A stretch of 64,000 nucleotides of DNA from Diacronema lutheri. Lineage: Eukaryota; Haptophyta; Pavlovophyceae; Pavlovales; Pavlovaceae. Position numbers and translations under genes: made by a program. How positions within the stretch are numbered: the first letter of the stretch is position 1; the number at the start of each line of letters is the position of its first letter. The notes beneath the pieces were generated by a model. The model did no database searches, was not told the DNA's origin, and was given only the letters and a program-made list of their open reading frames with translations. The stretch is from assembly GCA_019448385.1 (NCBI GenBank), contig JAGTXO010000049.1, forward strand, positions 43,501 through 107,500. Direction: 5' to 3'. Shown here in pieces: positions 1-10,300 of this stretch.

Positions 1-2162
1 CCTTCCGCCTCGTCGCCGTCGCCACCGGCCGCGTGCGCACCGCCGCGCGGCTGCTGCACGACGTGCCACTCCATGCTGCCGCCGCCATCGCCCGCCGGCT
101 CATCAGTGCTCGGCACAATGGCAGCTGCGAGTCCGTAGAGCACCGCACACGGGGGCGGCGCGCTGCCGGGCGATGCGCGCCCGGCCGTGAGCCGCAGCTC
201 GAGGCGCACGCGCGAGCCAAAGGGGATCGCGCAGCGGCGCGGCCTGAGGCTCGTCGCACCCACGAGGCCGCCGCCCGCCGCCGTGAGCTCGACATGCACG
301 ACGGTGATGTGCAGCCGCCGCGACCTCTGTCCGGGCCCAAAGGCGATCGCACGGCCGGCGCACGACGGGAGCGCGCGCGGCAGCCTCGTCGGCACGTGGC
401 CGTCGGCGCCAGCCGCTCCGGCGGGCGCCGCGAGCCACTCGTGCACGAGCGCGGCGATTCGTCCGCCCGCGCCGCGCGCCTCGCCTGCCCCGTGCTCCCA
501 CGCAAAGTGCGCGGTCTGCACGAGCGCGAGCCCGTCGCCGAGCTGCACCGTCGCGCGCGAGCAGCTCGCCGACAGGCACTCGAGCGCGAGGCGGCGGTGT
601 GAGACGCCGCCGAGCGCGATGCGCCCGCCCAGCCGGCTGTGCACGAGCGCGCGCACGTACGCGAGCGCATCCGCCCACGCGAGCGCGACGGCCGTGTTGG
701 GCGGCACGACGGGCGAGGGCGGCGCGTGTGCGCCCGGCGCGTCGGCGGGATGGCTCGCGCGGCCGCCATGCGCGATCGGCTCGCCGGGCACGAGCGAGCG
801 CACCTCGTCGAGCGTGCGCGGCACGCGTCCGCCCACGCCGCGCGCGCCGTCCGCGCCCGCGTCCGTGCCCGGCTGCCTGCTGTCGAGCGGCTCGAGCCTG
901 GGCGGAGGATTTGAATCGAGAACCACCACGATGGAGGTCGCACCCTCCTCGAGGTGCATGAGCTGCGAGACGACCGCGGACGCGTCGCCATCGTTGAGCA
1001 GGCGCAGCAGCTGCCGGTGCGACGCGGGCAGGCGCCAGCGCGCGCGCGGCTCGGCGACGGGCGCGTCGGTGGACGCGGTGTTCGTGTCTGCGCCCGCGTG
1101 CGGCCGCACCTCCACCGCGACGACGCGCACGGCGCTAGACCAGCGGACGAGCGTGGCGAAGCGGGCGCCGCCGATCCGCAGCTCGACGAGCGTGCGCTCG
1201 TCCGGCAGCACGCACGCGCACTCGATGCCAAAATTAAAATTGCCCTCCGCTGCGCTGCGCTCGCCCTGCGCGCCAGCCGCGCTTGCGCCACGGCCGCGTC
1301 CCGCGCCGGACGCGCGCTCGTGCCCGTCGCTGCCGTCGAGCGGCGCGCCGCGCACGCCGGGCGCAGCGAGCGCGTCGCGCAGCGCGACGAGCCCAGCGCT
1401 CACCGTAAGCGCGCTCGCACCTGCGCCGCGCCCGCTCGCCGCGGGCAGCACGACAACGACGCATTCAGCCATCGCCGCGCTCAGCAGCAGCGAGAGGCAC
1501 TCGTCCTCGACGCGCGCGCCGCTCGCGCTCTCCGCGTTGTCGAGCACGTCGGCTGCCGAGTCGTTGGGCGCCGAGCGCGGCGCGCGCTCTGGCTGGCGCG
1601 GCGGAACGCACGACGCGATGAGGAGGAGGTGGCGCGCGACCCGCCCGTCATACTGGTGGGCGCACGCGATGAGCGTGCGCAGCGAGGCAAGGACCTCGCG
1701 AGACCACAGGTCGGAGTGCGGACCGAGCAGGCGGAACGCGGCGCTGTTGCCGTCTGATGCCGACGGCGCGTCGGAGCGCGCGCCCGCGACGAGCAGCACC
1801 TCGGCCATCGCGCGGTCGCGCCGCGCACACGCACGATGCAGCGCGCTGTCGCCACGCTCGTCCGCGCGCCACGCGTCGGCGCCGTAGCGCAAGCAGAGGT
1901 GCGCGCAGCGCGTGAGCGATGGGCGGTGGACCGAGGCGTTCGCCGCGACGCGCAGCAGGCAGTCCGACGCCACCTTGGGCACGTCCTCGTCGAGCGGCAG
2001 CGCCGCGAGCGTCGCCTCGAGCAGCTGGTCATCGCCGAGCAGGCATGCGCGCCGTAGCTGGTCGCCGCGCGCGGCCTCGCGCCGAACAACAACGCTGTCA
2101 AGCGCGTCCGCAGCCGGCTGTGATTCACCCAGCCGCTCCACGGACCGTTGGAGCTCCTCCAT
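1..2162 (-). CDS. Ankyrin-repeat protein, 3' end outside window
   Basis: An uninterrupted frame of 720 codons runs from the ATG at 2162 to the left edge, so the C-terminus is missing. Residues 1-30 are charged and helix-prone. Residues ~85-145 contain ankyrin-like units, with YGADAWRADERGDSALHRAC followed by an AEVLLVAGA helix. Downstream are long Ala/Gly/Arg-rich stretches and a segment near residues 330-450 that reads as beta-rich, with several FATLVRW and SIVVVLDSN style strands. Ankyrin repeats bind other proteins; no catalytic motif was seen, so no function is assigned beyond a scaffold role. The start lies 39 bp from the divergent GNAT start at 2202, suggesting a shared promoter. Alternative: the downstream part may be a separate unrecognised domain. 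Confidence 0.72.
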   Translation of the reverse strand, partial: MEELQRSVERLGESQPAADALDSVVVRREAARGDQLRRACLLGDDQLLEATLAALPLDEDVPKVASDCLLRVAANASVHRPSLTRCAHLCLRYGADAWRADERGDSALHRACARRDRAMAEVLLVAGARSDAPSASDGNSAAFRLLGPHSDLWSREVLASLRTLIACAHQYDGRVARHLLLIASCVPPRQPERAPRSAPNDSAADVLDNAESASGARVEDECLSLLLSAAMAECVVVVLPAASGRGAGASALTVSAGLVALRDALAAPGVRGAPLDGSDGHERASGAGRGRGASAAGAQGERSAAEGNFNFGIECACVLPDERTLVELRIGGARFATLVRWSSAVRVVAVEVRPHAGADTNTASTDAPVAEPRARWRLPASHRQLLRLLNDGDASAVVSQLMHLEEGATSIVVVLDSNPPPRLEPLDSRQPGTDAGADGARGVGGRVPRTLDEVRSLVPGEPIAHGGRASHPADAPGAHAPPSPVVPPNTAVALAWADALAYVRALVHSRLGGRIALGGVSHRRLALECLSASCSRATVQLGDGLALVQTAHFAWEHGAGEARGAGGRIAALVHEWLAAPAGAAGADGHVPTRLPRALPSCAGRAIAFGPGQRSRRLHITVVHVELTAAGGGLVGATSLRPRRCAIPFGSRVRLELRLTAGRASPGSAPPPCAVLYGLAAAIVPSTDEPAGDGGGSMEWHVVQQPRGGAHAAGGDGDEAE

Positions 2163-2201
2163 CTCTTGACTGTCGAGCTCGAGCAGGCGGCAAGAGCCAC
2201 G

Positions 2202-3101
2202 ATGGCGCTCGCGCTGTGCACGCTTGGAGCGGTGGCCGGATGGGAGGTCCGGCGCGCACAGCCACGCGACGCGGGCGCGGTCGCGCGCCTCGTGCGCACA
2301 GCGTTCCGCGGTACGTACGCAGCCCGCGACGGGCCGCTGATTGGCGCGCAGATGCTCGCGATGCAGCTCTCGTTCCAATCGCAGCTCGCCTCGCGGCTCG
2401 CCACGCCCGACCCGGCCGTGGAAGCGGTGCTTATAGCGGTGGACGACGCGGCGGGCGGCCTCCTCGGCTGCGCGGACATTCGGCTCTCGTGTTTCGAGGA
2501 TGCCACCGGCCTCTACCGCGGCGAGGCGGCGCACCTTGCGCGACAATGGCCCGACCGCTTCTCGATGCTGCCCTACATGTCCAACCTCGCGGTCGCGCCC
2601 GGGGCGCGTCGGCGGGGCCTGGCCAGAGCGCTCGTGCAGAGCTGCGAGCAGCAGGTGGTTGCGTGGGGGTGCGACTCGCTCACACTCGAGGTCGTGCGCA
2701 CCAACGAGCCCGCGCTCTGCCTCTACCGCCAATTGGGCTACGAGCTGCGCCCGTGCGATGAGGAGGTGCACGTCTCGGTGCGCAGGCAATTTTGGTTCGA
2801 GCAGGTTCGGTCTGCGCCCTGCCGCCGCCTTGCGCGCGGCGCGCGGCCCAGGTTCGCGTTCACCGCCATCGCCGGCGTCATGCATGATAGAGCGGAGCCG
2901 TGTGCGGCTTCTCACCCTCATTCACCCCCCCCCCCCCCCCCCCCCCTTCCCTTTGGGGTGCAGGTGTGGATGCCAAAGCTGCGGCTCACCAAGCAAATCG
3001 GATCGCCGTTGCCCTCGGCGCGCGCTGATGAGCTCACCGCTCGCGAGGTCTTTGCTCAGAAGCCTTCATCTGGCGCGGTCCGCAGTTGTTCGCAAAATTG
3101 A
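2202..3101 (+). CDS. GNAT-family N-acetyltransferase, 2 exons
   Basis: Predicted acetyl-CoA-dependent N-acetyltransferase of 246 aa. The acetyl-CoA binding motif A is clear: MSNLAVAPGARRRGLARALV, followed by LTLEVVRTNEPALCLYRQLG, the usual beta5/helix4 of GNATs. One intron at 2805-2963 (159 nt, GT-AG, phase 0) joins RRQFWFEQ to VWMPKLRLTK. Its 3' part carries a run of about 20 C before TTCCCTTTGGGGTGCAG, acting as the polypyrimidine tract. Because the intron length is a multiple of three, reading through it also stays open. The ATG at 2202 is chosen because the upstream in-frame start at 2148 is a TTG that would overlap the divergent gene. The arrangement resembles plastid GNATs of plants, but the substrate cannot be told. 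Confidence 0.8.
   Translation: MALALCTLGAVAGWEVRRAQPRDAGAVARLVRTAFRGTYAARDGPLIGAQMLAMQLSFQSQLASRLATPDPAVEAVLIAVDDAAGGLLGCADIRLSCFEDATGLYRGEAAHLARQWPDRFSMLPYMSNLAVAPGARRRGLARALVQSCEQQVVAWGCDSLTLEVVRTNEPALCLYRQLGYELRPCDEEVHVSVRRQFWFEQVRSAPCRRLARGARPRFAFTAIAGVMHDRAEPCAASHPHSPPPPPPPLPFGVQVWMPKLRLTKQIGSPLPSARADELTAREVFAQKPSSGAVRSCSQN
2927..2946 (+). repeat. Poly-C tract in GNAT intron
   Basis: About 20 consecutive C lie in the 3' third of the GNAT intron, 15-20 nt before the acceptor CAG. It probably works as an extreme polypyrimidine tract. Length may be inexact, as homopolymers are error-prone. Confidence 0.85.
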
Positions 3102-3159
3102 AGCTCTCAAATCGCGTTTGTTTTTAGTCTGCTCCGATAAATTGCCCTCCGACTGCGAG

Positions 3160-4923
3160 TCAAAGCCTGTGCCACGCCTCCTGTGCCCACTCGTCCGTGA
3201 CCTCGTGCGGCTTGGGCGAGCGCGGGAAGCAGACGACGCTCGCGCCGGCGGGAACGCCGTGCGCACAGCCCGACGTGTACTCAACGACCCGCCCCGGGAA
3301 GAGCTCCTGCACGCTCTCGAGCCCGCCGCCCGTCGGCTCGGGAGCGTCCGCCTGCGCACTGTGCGCGCGCGGCCGGTGCGCGAGGAGCAGCATCTCGAGC
3401 CAGTGGTCGAAGCGCAGCAGGTGCCGGAAGACGAGTCCGTCGAGCAGGCCCGTGTAGATCGGCGCGAGCGCGGACGCGCACGATGCGTCCCACAACATGA
3501 TCGACGAGTTGACCCCCTCCGCGTTGTCCCGCTCGCACGCCCACTCGGCCGCGCTGAGCGTGGCAAAGGGCGCATTGCACAAGAGCAGTGCATCGAGGGG
3601 ACCAATGATGATCGTGTCGAGATCAAAATACACGACGCGCCCAGCGCTGATTGCGGCGGGGCCAAAGATGGCCGCCTGGCGGCCGGGCGCGCGCGCGCGC
3701 GCGCGTTGCGCGCGAGACGCGGCGCGCGGCGTGGCGCGCGTCAGAGGCGGACCGCAAAGCGCGCGCGCGCGCGGCGCGGCGCGGCGCGGCGCGGCGCGCG
3801 GATCTGCGGGTCGACGTGTCGCGAGGGCCGGGTGTGCGCGTGCCTTGAGCCACCAGCCGTCCCAGCCGGGCATGCCGTCGAGCGGCCGTGTTTGCACCTC
3901 GGCGTCCAGTCCGACCGGATCATCCGTGTAGCACACAAAGTCGAATGCGAGCTCAGCGGCCATGTGCGCCCTGACTGCAGCGCGCAGCTTATTCACATAG
4001 TGCGCGCCATATTTGCTGCCCCACTTGACGCACACGACACTCAGCGCGGGGGGCGCGGGCGCGGCGCGGCGGCCGAGCCAGCCGACCATTCGGCTCGCCG
4101 TCGAGCTGCTCGCCGCGCCCGCCGCATCGCCGTCGCGCGTGGACGCGGCCGCCGCGCCCAGCGCCAGGGGGGCGACGCGCGTGCCGCCCGCCGCCTCGAT
4201 CGCACGCCATGTCTCCTCACACGCCTCGGCCGCGCGGCCGCACGCGCGCAGCGCGGCGTTGAGGTTGTAGTACGCCTCCGAGTTGATCGCCTTCGCTGCC
4301 GCCCCGCGCGACGACGACGACGAGCTCGCGCCGGACGACGAGCGGACGCCCGCCGCGCGCGCACGCTCGAGCTCGATCGCGCGGCGCGACATGCGCACAG
4401 CGTCCTCGGGACGCTCGGCGGCGAGGAAGGCGATGGCAAGATTGGTCGCCGCCTCGACGCACGTTGGCTTGAGCTCGAGCACGCGCTCGTAGTGCGCCGC
4501 CGCCCGCGACGGCTCGCGGATGCGTTGCAGCGCCTCGGCGAGCTCGAAGTGCGCGCGCGCGTTCCGCCCGTTCAGCGCGATGGCGGTCTCGAAGTGGGAG
4601 ATGGCCTTGCTCAGGCGACCCGATTTGAAGAGCAGCTGCCCGAACTGCACGTGCGCGCGCGCCTTGTCGCGCTGCCGCTCCGCGTCGCCCGTGACGACCG
4701 GCGAGTGGACGGCGCGCCGGCCCTCAGGCGGAGCGAGAGATGAGCGCCCGCCCGCCGTGCCGCCGCGCAGCACCAGTCGGACCGGTGGCGTGAGCCGCGC
4801 GCCTGGGCGCGACCAACGCCTGCGCACCGAGCGCACGGCGAGCCACGCAAGCGCGCCCGCGCCCGCGGCTACCACGGCCGCTGCCGCGAGGGAGAGCGCC
4901 GGGTGCTTCAATCGGCGGAGCAT
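3160..4923 (-). CDS. TPR protein with glycosyltransferase-like domain
   Basis: A 531-aa type II membrane-like protein. An N-terminal hydrophobic anchor (residues ~8-30) precedes about four TPR units (~80-215, e.g. AISHFETAIALNGRNARAHF). From ~260 comes a nucleotide-diphospho-sugar transferase-like domain: SVVCVKWGSKYGAHYVNKL, FVCYTDDPVGL, GWDGWWLK, then VVYFDLDTIIIGPLDAL with a DxD-type DLD, then NSSIMLWD. It likely acts in the Golgi or ER lumen; the sugar and acceptor are unknown. One intron at 3676-3843 (168 nt) has a GC donor (AAG|GCACGC) and CCAG acceptor and contains long CG alternations. Removing it fuses WWLK to AAIFGPAA, restoring the expected spacing. The start is the first ATG; there is 203 bp to the next gene upstream. 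Confidence 0.78.
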   Translation of the reverse strand: MLRRLKHPALSLAAAAVVAAGAGALAWLAVRSVRRRWSRPGARLTPPVRLVLRGGTAGGRSSLAPPEGRRAVHSPVVTGDAERQRDKARAHVQFGQLLFKSGRLSKAISHFETAIALNGRNARAHFELAEALQRIREPSRAAAHYERVLELKPTCVEAATNLAIAFLAAERPEDAVRMSRRAIELERARAAGVRSSSGASSSSSSRGAAAKAINSEAYYNLNAALRACGRAAEACEETWRAIEAAGGTRVAPLALGAAAASTRDGDAAGAASSSTASRMVGWLGRRAAPAPPALSVVCVKWGSKYGAHYVNKLRAAVRAHMAAELAFDFVCYTDDPVGLDAEVQTRPLDGMPGWDGWWLKARAHPALATRRPADPRAAPRRAAPRARALCGPPLTRATPRAASRAQRARARAPGRQAAIFGPAAISAGRVVYFDLDTIIIGPLDALLLCNAPFATLSAAEWACERDNAEGVNSSIMLWDASCASALAPIYTGLLDGLVFRHLLRFDHWLEMLLLAHRPRAHSAQADAPEPTGGGLESVQELFPGRVVEYTSGCAHGVPAGASVVCFPRSPKPHEVTDEWAQEAWHRL

Positions 4924-5126
4924 TCTGGGTGGCCGCCAAGCGACCGGAACTCCCGCGCGGGATTTCCGGTCGCGTCCTTTTTTCTGCGGACGTCCTGCTG
5001 GGATGCCTGCCGCCTGCAGGTCTGTGTCTCTTCGCGGGGCGGGGGGAGTCCAGGGACTGGATCACAAGGTGGACGAGACAGTCGGACAGCTCGCGCACAC
5101 TTGTTTCTCCTTCCCTCCCCTGCAGC

Positions 5127-5780
5127 TCACACCAACACACCGCCGCCCGCCGCCGCCGTGCGCCTGCCAGAGATCAGCCGCGAGAAGAACCCACCTCGAC
5201 CCGACCGCGACCGGTGGCCACCGGTGCCAGGGCCAGGCGTGGCGGCGGGCTCCAGCACGCACGACTGCGTGACCGGCGGCGGCGGTGGCGCGCTGCGCTC
5301 GTCGACAAATCGTGGCACGGCGCCTGTTGCCGCCTCCGCACCCGAGCCCGTCGCGAGCACGACCGCCACGCGCGCGGACGGCGCGCCGTCGCTCGCGGCG
5401 TGCCGGCTCGTGACGTCCGGTGTGTACACCTCGCTCGCGTCGCGGAATGAGAGGGCAAGGCCGCCGTGCACGCCGCGAGCGGAGTCGGCCGTGCGCCACG
5501 AGCGCTGCAGCCGCACGTACGCGTCGCGCTCGCTCTCGCGCGTGCGGTCGAGAAGCGCCGATCCGCCGCGCCCCGCTCCACCGCCGCCATCGTCATCGCC
5601 GCCCGCCGAGTGCGCGCTCGCGTCCGAGCCGCGCGGGGCGCGCTGCTCGCGCTCGGAGCACGCGGGCACGTAGACGGCGTCGGCCAGGTGGAAGGCGCAC
5701 ACAGAACTGATTCGCCTGTCGCACGGCGTGCCGATCGGCGCGCACGCGCCGACGGCGGCGGGTGGGTCGCCTGCCGCGCG

Positions 5781-5812
<32 letters not shown>

Positions 5813-7100
5813 ACGGCGACTGCGCTGGCGCCTCGTCCGCGTGCAGCGGCCACAGGATGGGCGACCTGGGGCGGCCATCGCCCGGTGGCCGATGCACGGT
5901 CGCTGCGCGCCCAACCGACCTGCCCGCGCTCGCCTCGCTTTGCCGAAGCGCGGCGAGCTCGCCGTCGCGCGAGCGCCTGCGAGCCCGCGCGTACTCGTCC
6001 TGCTGCTCGGGCGAGCCGATCGCGCTGCCATCGCGGTAACGGCAGTGCACGCACTGGCACAGCTTGATCAGCTTGCCGCTCTCGGGACAGCGCGTCGGAT
6101 CGACGTGCGTTGCTGGCCGCGAGACGCGCGACGCGGAGGGCGGCGAGCTGAAGGAGCTGAGGGGTGCGGCACCGCAGCCGGCAGCGCCGCTCGAGCGCGG
6201 CTCGGCGTACCGGGAGTCCACCGACGGCGTGGCAATGTCGCGCGGCTGCACCTTAAGCAGACTCGACTCCGGTGCTCGCCGCCAGCGCAGCAGCATCCCG
6301 CCGGACAGGCAGCAGAGCAGCAGCCCCACCGCCGAGCCGCTGCCCGCAACGAGCGCCGGTGAGATTGCGGCGCTTGAGACGCGCGCGGCCGGCGGCGGCG
6401 ACGGCGGCGATGGCGGCGAGGGCGGCGGCGGCGGTGCGGAGGGCGGAGAGGGCGGGGAGGGCGGTGACGACGGCGGCGATGGCGGCAATGGCCAAGGCGG
6501 CGGCGGCCGCGGCCGCGGGCTCAGCGGGGCCGGAGGCTCGCGTGACTCGCCCGGCGGCGGACTGGGCGGCACGTGCAGCGGCAGCGGCGGCGGCGACGGC
6601 AATGGGCTGGGTGGCGGCGGGCGCGGCGGCGGCGGCCAAGGCGATGGACTGGGCGGCGGCGGGCTGCGCTCACGGCACGAGTCATCCACGAGTCCGCCGG
6701 CTGCGCGCAGCCGAATCGGCGCGTCGAGCAGCGCGAGCGTCTGCGCGCGCAGCGGCGACGCGAGCACGGCGCCCTCGATGACGAGGGCGCAGACAGGCGC
6801 GGCATGCCGCGCGAAACCGATCGCGAGGTCGCCGACACTCGTGCGCGCTTCCACCCGGTAGTGCGCGCCGCTCTGCAGCTGGGTGACGGTCGCGCGCGTC
6901 AGCCGGTCGACGCGCAGCTCGAGCAGCTCCGCGCAGCCGTCGCGCGCCGAGTGCGGCGGCGCGCAGGCCACCACGAGCGCGCGCACCGACTCGTCCACTG
7001 CGAGCCGCGCGATCGACGTTGCGGATATGTCCGCGATCGGCACTGCGCACCTCCTGCACGCCGCCGCCGCGGCGAGGAAGGGCAGCAGCGCGCTCAGCAT
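5127..7100 (-). CDS. Single-pass membrane protein with proline-rich stalk
   Basis: A 657-aa protein with a signal peptide (MLSALLPFLAAAAACRRCAV). A ~120-residue ectodomain is followed by a long SPPPP/PPSPP stalk at ~145-245, like the Hyp-rich stalks of algal cell-wall or extracellular-matrix proteins. A transmembrane helix (ALVAGSGSAVGLLLCCLSGG) and a basic stop-transfer RWRR follow. The ~380-residue cytoplasmic tail is disordered apart from a Cys cluster in CPESGKLIKLCQCVHCRYRDG-like sequence that may bind zinc. This suggests a surface adhesion or sensing protein; no known family is recognised. The initiator ATG sits inside a perfect 14-bp inverted repeat (7098-7169). Confidence 0.72.
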
Positions 7101-7169
7101 TGGGCCGTTACAGCCAAGGGTTTCCCTCTCCCTTTTGACTTTTCAGATTTGGGGCGTAACGGCCCAATG
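7098..7169. repeat. 14-bp perfect inverted repeat at a start codon
   Basis: CATTGGGCCGTTAC (7098-7111) and its exact reverse complement (7156-7169) flank a 44-bp spacer. The left arm contains the ATG of the stalk-protein gene on the minus strand; the right arm gives a mirror-image ATG on the plus strand. It could be a symmetric promoter/operator or an mRNA hairpin covering the start codon. Confidence 0.75.
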
Positions 7170-7301
7170 ACGTGCGCAAGAAGAGGATGCATGAGCTTGT
7201 GCCGCGGACGGGGAGGATTGCGCATTTTGATGCGACCTGCTCGCGCCAAAGGCACTCGCTTCCACGCTCTTGGCATCGTGGTTCGCTCGCTTGCACGCGC
7301 A

Positions 7302-10300
7302 CTACTCGTCGTTTGTGACGGCGTTCATCGATTTGTCGTACGCCGCCTTGGCGACGTCGCGCAGGTGCGCCGCGCTCTCGCGCCCCGTCTCATCGACGAG
7401 CTTCGAAAGCACGCCCGTCGGGCCATCGGACGGCGGGCTCTGGAGCAAGAGGTGCGGCGCGTCGTACTCGACCTTGCGGCCGTTGTGCAGCACGAGCACC
7501 TTGTCGCAGTCGATGATCGTGTTGAGCCGATGCGCGATCGTGATGACGGTTGAGCTGGCAAACTCGACGCGGATGAGGGCTTGGATCAGCTGGTCAGTTT
7601 CATAGTCTGGCGCATGCACGCGCGTGCACGAGCGGCGCGGCGCGTGAGCGCGCGCGCTTGATGTGTGGCGCACGGCGCATGCCACGAGCGCGCCGGCGCG
7701 CTCGGGCGCGCTGCGCCCGCGACGCGCGGCTGCGCTGCCCCTGGAGCCACCGCCCCTTCCCCTGGACCCCCCCCCCCTCCCCCTGCGCTGGTGAGGAGCC
7801 GGCGCGCACCGACTGACGACGTGGCCTCGTCCATGAGCAGAATCTTGCCCGAGCGGAGCAGCGCGCGCGCAAGGCAGATGAGCTGGCGCTGGCCGACGGA
7901 GAAGTTCTCGCCGTACTCAGCGACCGACGCGTCGAGCCCGCCGTCCATCGCCTCGACCTGCGCGCGCAGCTGCACACGCTGCAGCGCCGAGAGCAGAATG
8001 CCATCGTCGTGCGAGCCGAGCGGATCGAGGTTTGAGCGGACGGTGCCCGAGAAGAGGACGGGATCCTGCGGGATCATCGCGATTGCGCCGCGCAGCTGCT
8101 CGAGGCTCAGATCGCCGATCGGCCGCCCGTCGATCCGCACGGCGCCCGCCGCCGGCTCGACCATCCGCATGAGCAGCAGCATCGTCGACGACTTGCCCGA
8201 GCCCGTCCGGCCGACGATCCCGACCTTTGCGCGCGCGGGCACGACAAAAGACACCTCCGTGAGCACGAGCTCGAGGCCCGGTCGGTAGCGCATCGACACG
8301 TTCTCAAAGGCCACCTCGCCGCGCGTGAGCCACGCGCGGTTGCGCTCGGCAATGCGCGCGAGCTCTGACCGCGTCGCGGCGCTGTGCGCGGCGCGTCCGT
8401 CGTGCGTCGACGTGGTCACGATGCCTTCGCGCTTCGGCGCGGCGGCGAGCGCGGCGGCGGTCTCGTCGGTGAGCGACTTCTCCGTCTGCACCGTGTTCAC
8501 GTAGAGGAGGATCTGCTCGGAGGCGGTCATCTGCGTCTGTGCCTCTGTCACCTGCCGCACCATGAATGTCATCAAGTTGGTCGCGCGGAAGGAGTAGGTG
8601 AGCGAGAGGCCGACGAGGCCCGGGTAGGTGGAGCGCGAGAGGAGCGCAGCGACGGCCGACGCGGCGATCACGCCGTTGCCCAGCGCCTCGAGCCGCAGCG
8701 CGAGCCAGCGCTCGATCATCTTCTGCGCGTACAGCGCGCGCGTCGAGTCGTCGAGTCGCGCCTCCATGCGCGACGCGAACTCGGCCTGCTTGGAGAAGGC
8801 GCGGATGCACGCGAGGCCAGAGAGCGTCTCGGAGAAGAAGGAGTAGAGCGGGCCGCGCGCCGACTGGTCGAGCCGCTTGAGCGCGAGCGCGCTTCGCTTG
8901 TAGTAGGCCTGCACCTTGTAATAGACGGCCATGATCGGCGCGGCCGCGAGCAGGAACGCGGGCGTGACGCTCGAGATCACCACAAAGGTCGCGCCGACGG
9001 AGAAGACGCAGAAGAGCGCCATCTCGACGGCCTGCGGCAGCGTCTCGTCAATCTTGTTCATGTCGCTCGCGAAGCGCGCGAGGATCCGGCCGAGCGGCGT
9101 CGTGTCGAAGAAGGACATGCTGCCCTGCAACACCACCGTCGCGAGCCGCGCATGCAGCTGGTTGGACGCGCGCAAGCCCGTCACCATGAAGGCGAGCGAG
9201 CGCACAAACGTGAGCATCGCGAGCGTGACGCCGAGGAAGACGAAGCCGCCCAGGTACGCCGCCGTCGTCCACGTGGGGAAGGCGGTGCCCTCCGACCAAA
9301 TCGACAACCACCAGTCAGAAGCCACCGAGTTGAGCTGCTGCGCGCAATAGAGCACCACCACGAGCACGGCGAGGTGGCCCGCGCGCGCGGCGCGGAAGTA
9401 GTCGGTGTACACGCTGCGCTTGATGTCGCCCTTCGCCTTCTTCTCCGTCGACGTGAGCACGCCGCCGCTGCCGCCGCCGCCGCCCTTGCCGTCGCGCGCC
9501 GCGCCGTTGCCGCCCGCGCCGCCGGCCGTGCCGACCGCCGCCGGCGCCGCCGGCCGCGGCGTCGGCTGGAGCGCGAGCGGCGGGAGCGGCTGGTCGGCGG
9601 CGGGCGAGGCCTCGTCGCCGTCCGTGCCGTCCTCGCCGCCGCCCTCCTCGCCCGCCTGCGAGCGCATCGACCCCATGAGCTGCGCGAAGGGCCCGTCCGC
9701 CGCAAGGAGCTCGACATATGAGCCGCTTTCCGCAACCACGCCGCCCTTGCCGAGGAGGACAAGCTGGTGCGCGCGGTGGGCGAACTGGATCTGGTTGGTG
9801 ACGAGCAGCACCGCCACGCCCTGCGAGAGCAGGTGCCCGACGATACACTCGTCGAAGACCTTGCGCGCGACGTGCGCGTCGAGCGCGGAGAGCGGGTCGT
9901 CCATCACGACGATCGACGCGCGCGCGTACAGCGCGCGCGCGATGGCGACGCGCTGCTTCTGCCCGCCGGAGAGGTTGATGCCGCGCTCGCCGATCTCTGT
10001 TTCGTCACCCGCGGGCAGCGCCTGCAGGTCGTGCGTGAGCTGCGCGAGTCGCACCGCCTGCTCATACCTGCCATGCTCAAAGGGCGCGAAGAATAGAATG
10101 TTCGCCTTGAGGGAGGCGTTGAGCACCCACGCCTGCTGCGAGACGAACGCGACCGAGCCGTCGACGCGCGCGCTGCCCGCGTCGACGCGCATCTCACCCA
10201 GTAGCGCGGCGAGCAGCGAGCTCTTGCCCGAGCCCACCTGCCCGAGGACCATCGTGAGCTCGCCCGGCCGCGCGCGGAAGGTGACGTCGCGCAGCGCGGG

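Noticed and set aside
187-1887. Long plus-strand open frame over the first 2 kb
   Set aside because: Its product is Ser/Ala/Arg-rich without fold-like pattern. The minus-strand frame gives ankyrin motifs and an ATG at 2162 and stays open to the edge, so the plus frame is a GC-driven shadow.
3676-3843. Arg/Ala-rich stretch in the TPR glycosyltransferase read as coding
   Set aside because: The frame stays open, but the sequence is CG-alternating, interrupts a conserved WWLK...YFDLD region, and is bounded by GC and AG; an intron explains it better.
7769-7785. Short poly-C run in the last ABCC intron as a pyrimidine tract
   Set aside because: The gene is on the minus strand, so the run is G-rich in the transcript and cannot serve as a polypyrimidine tract.
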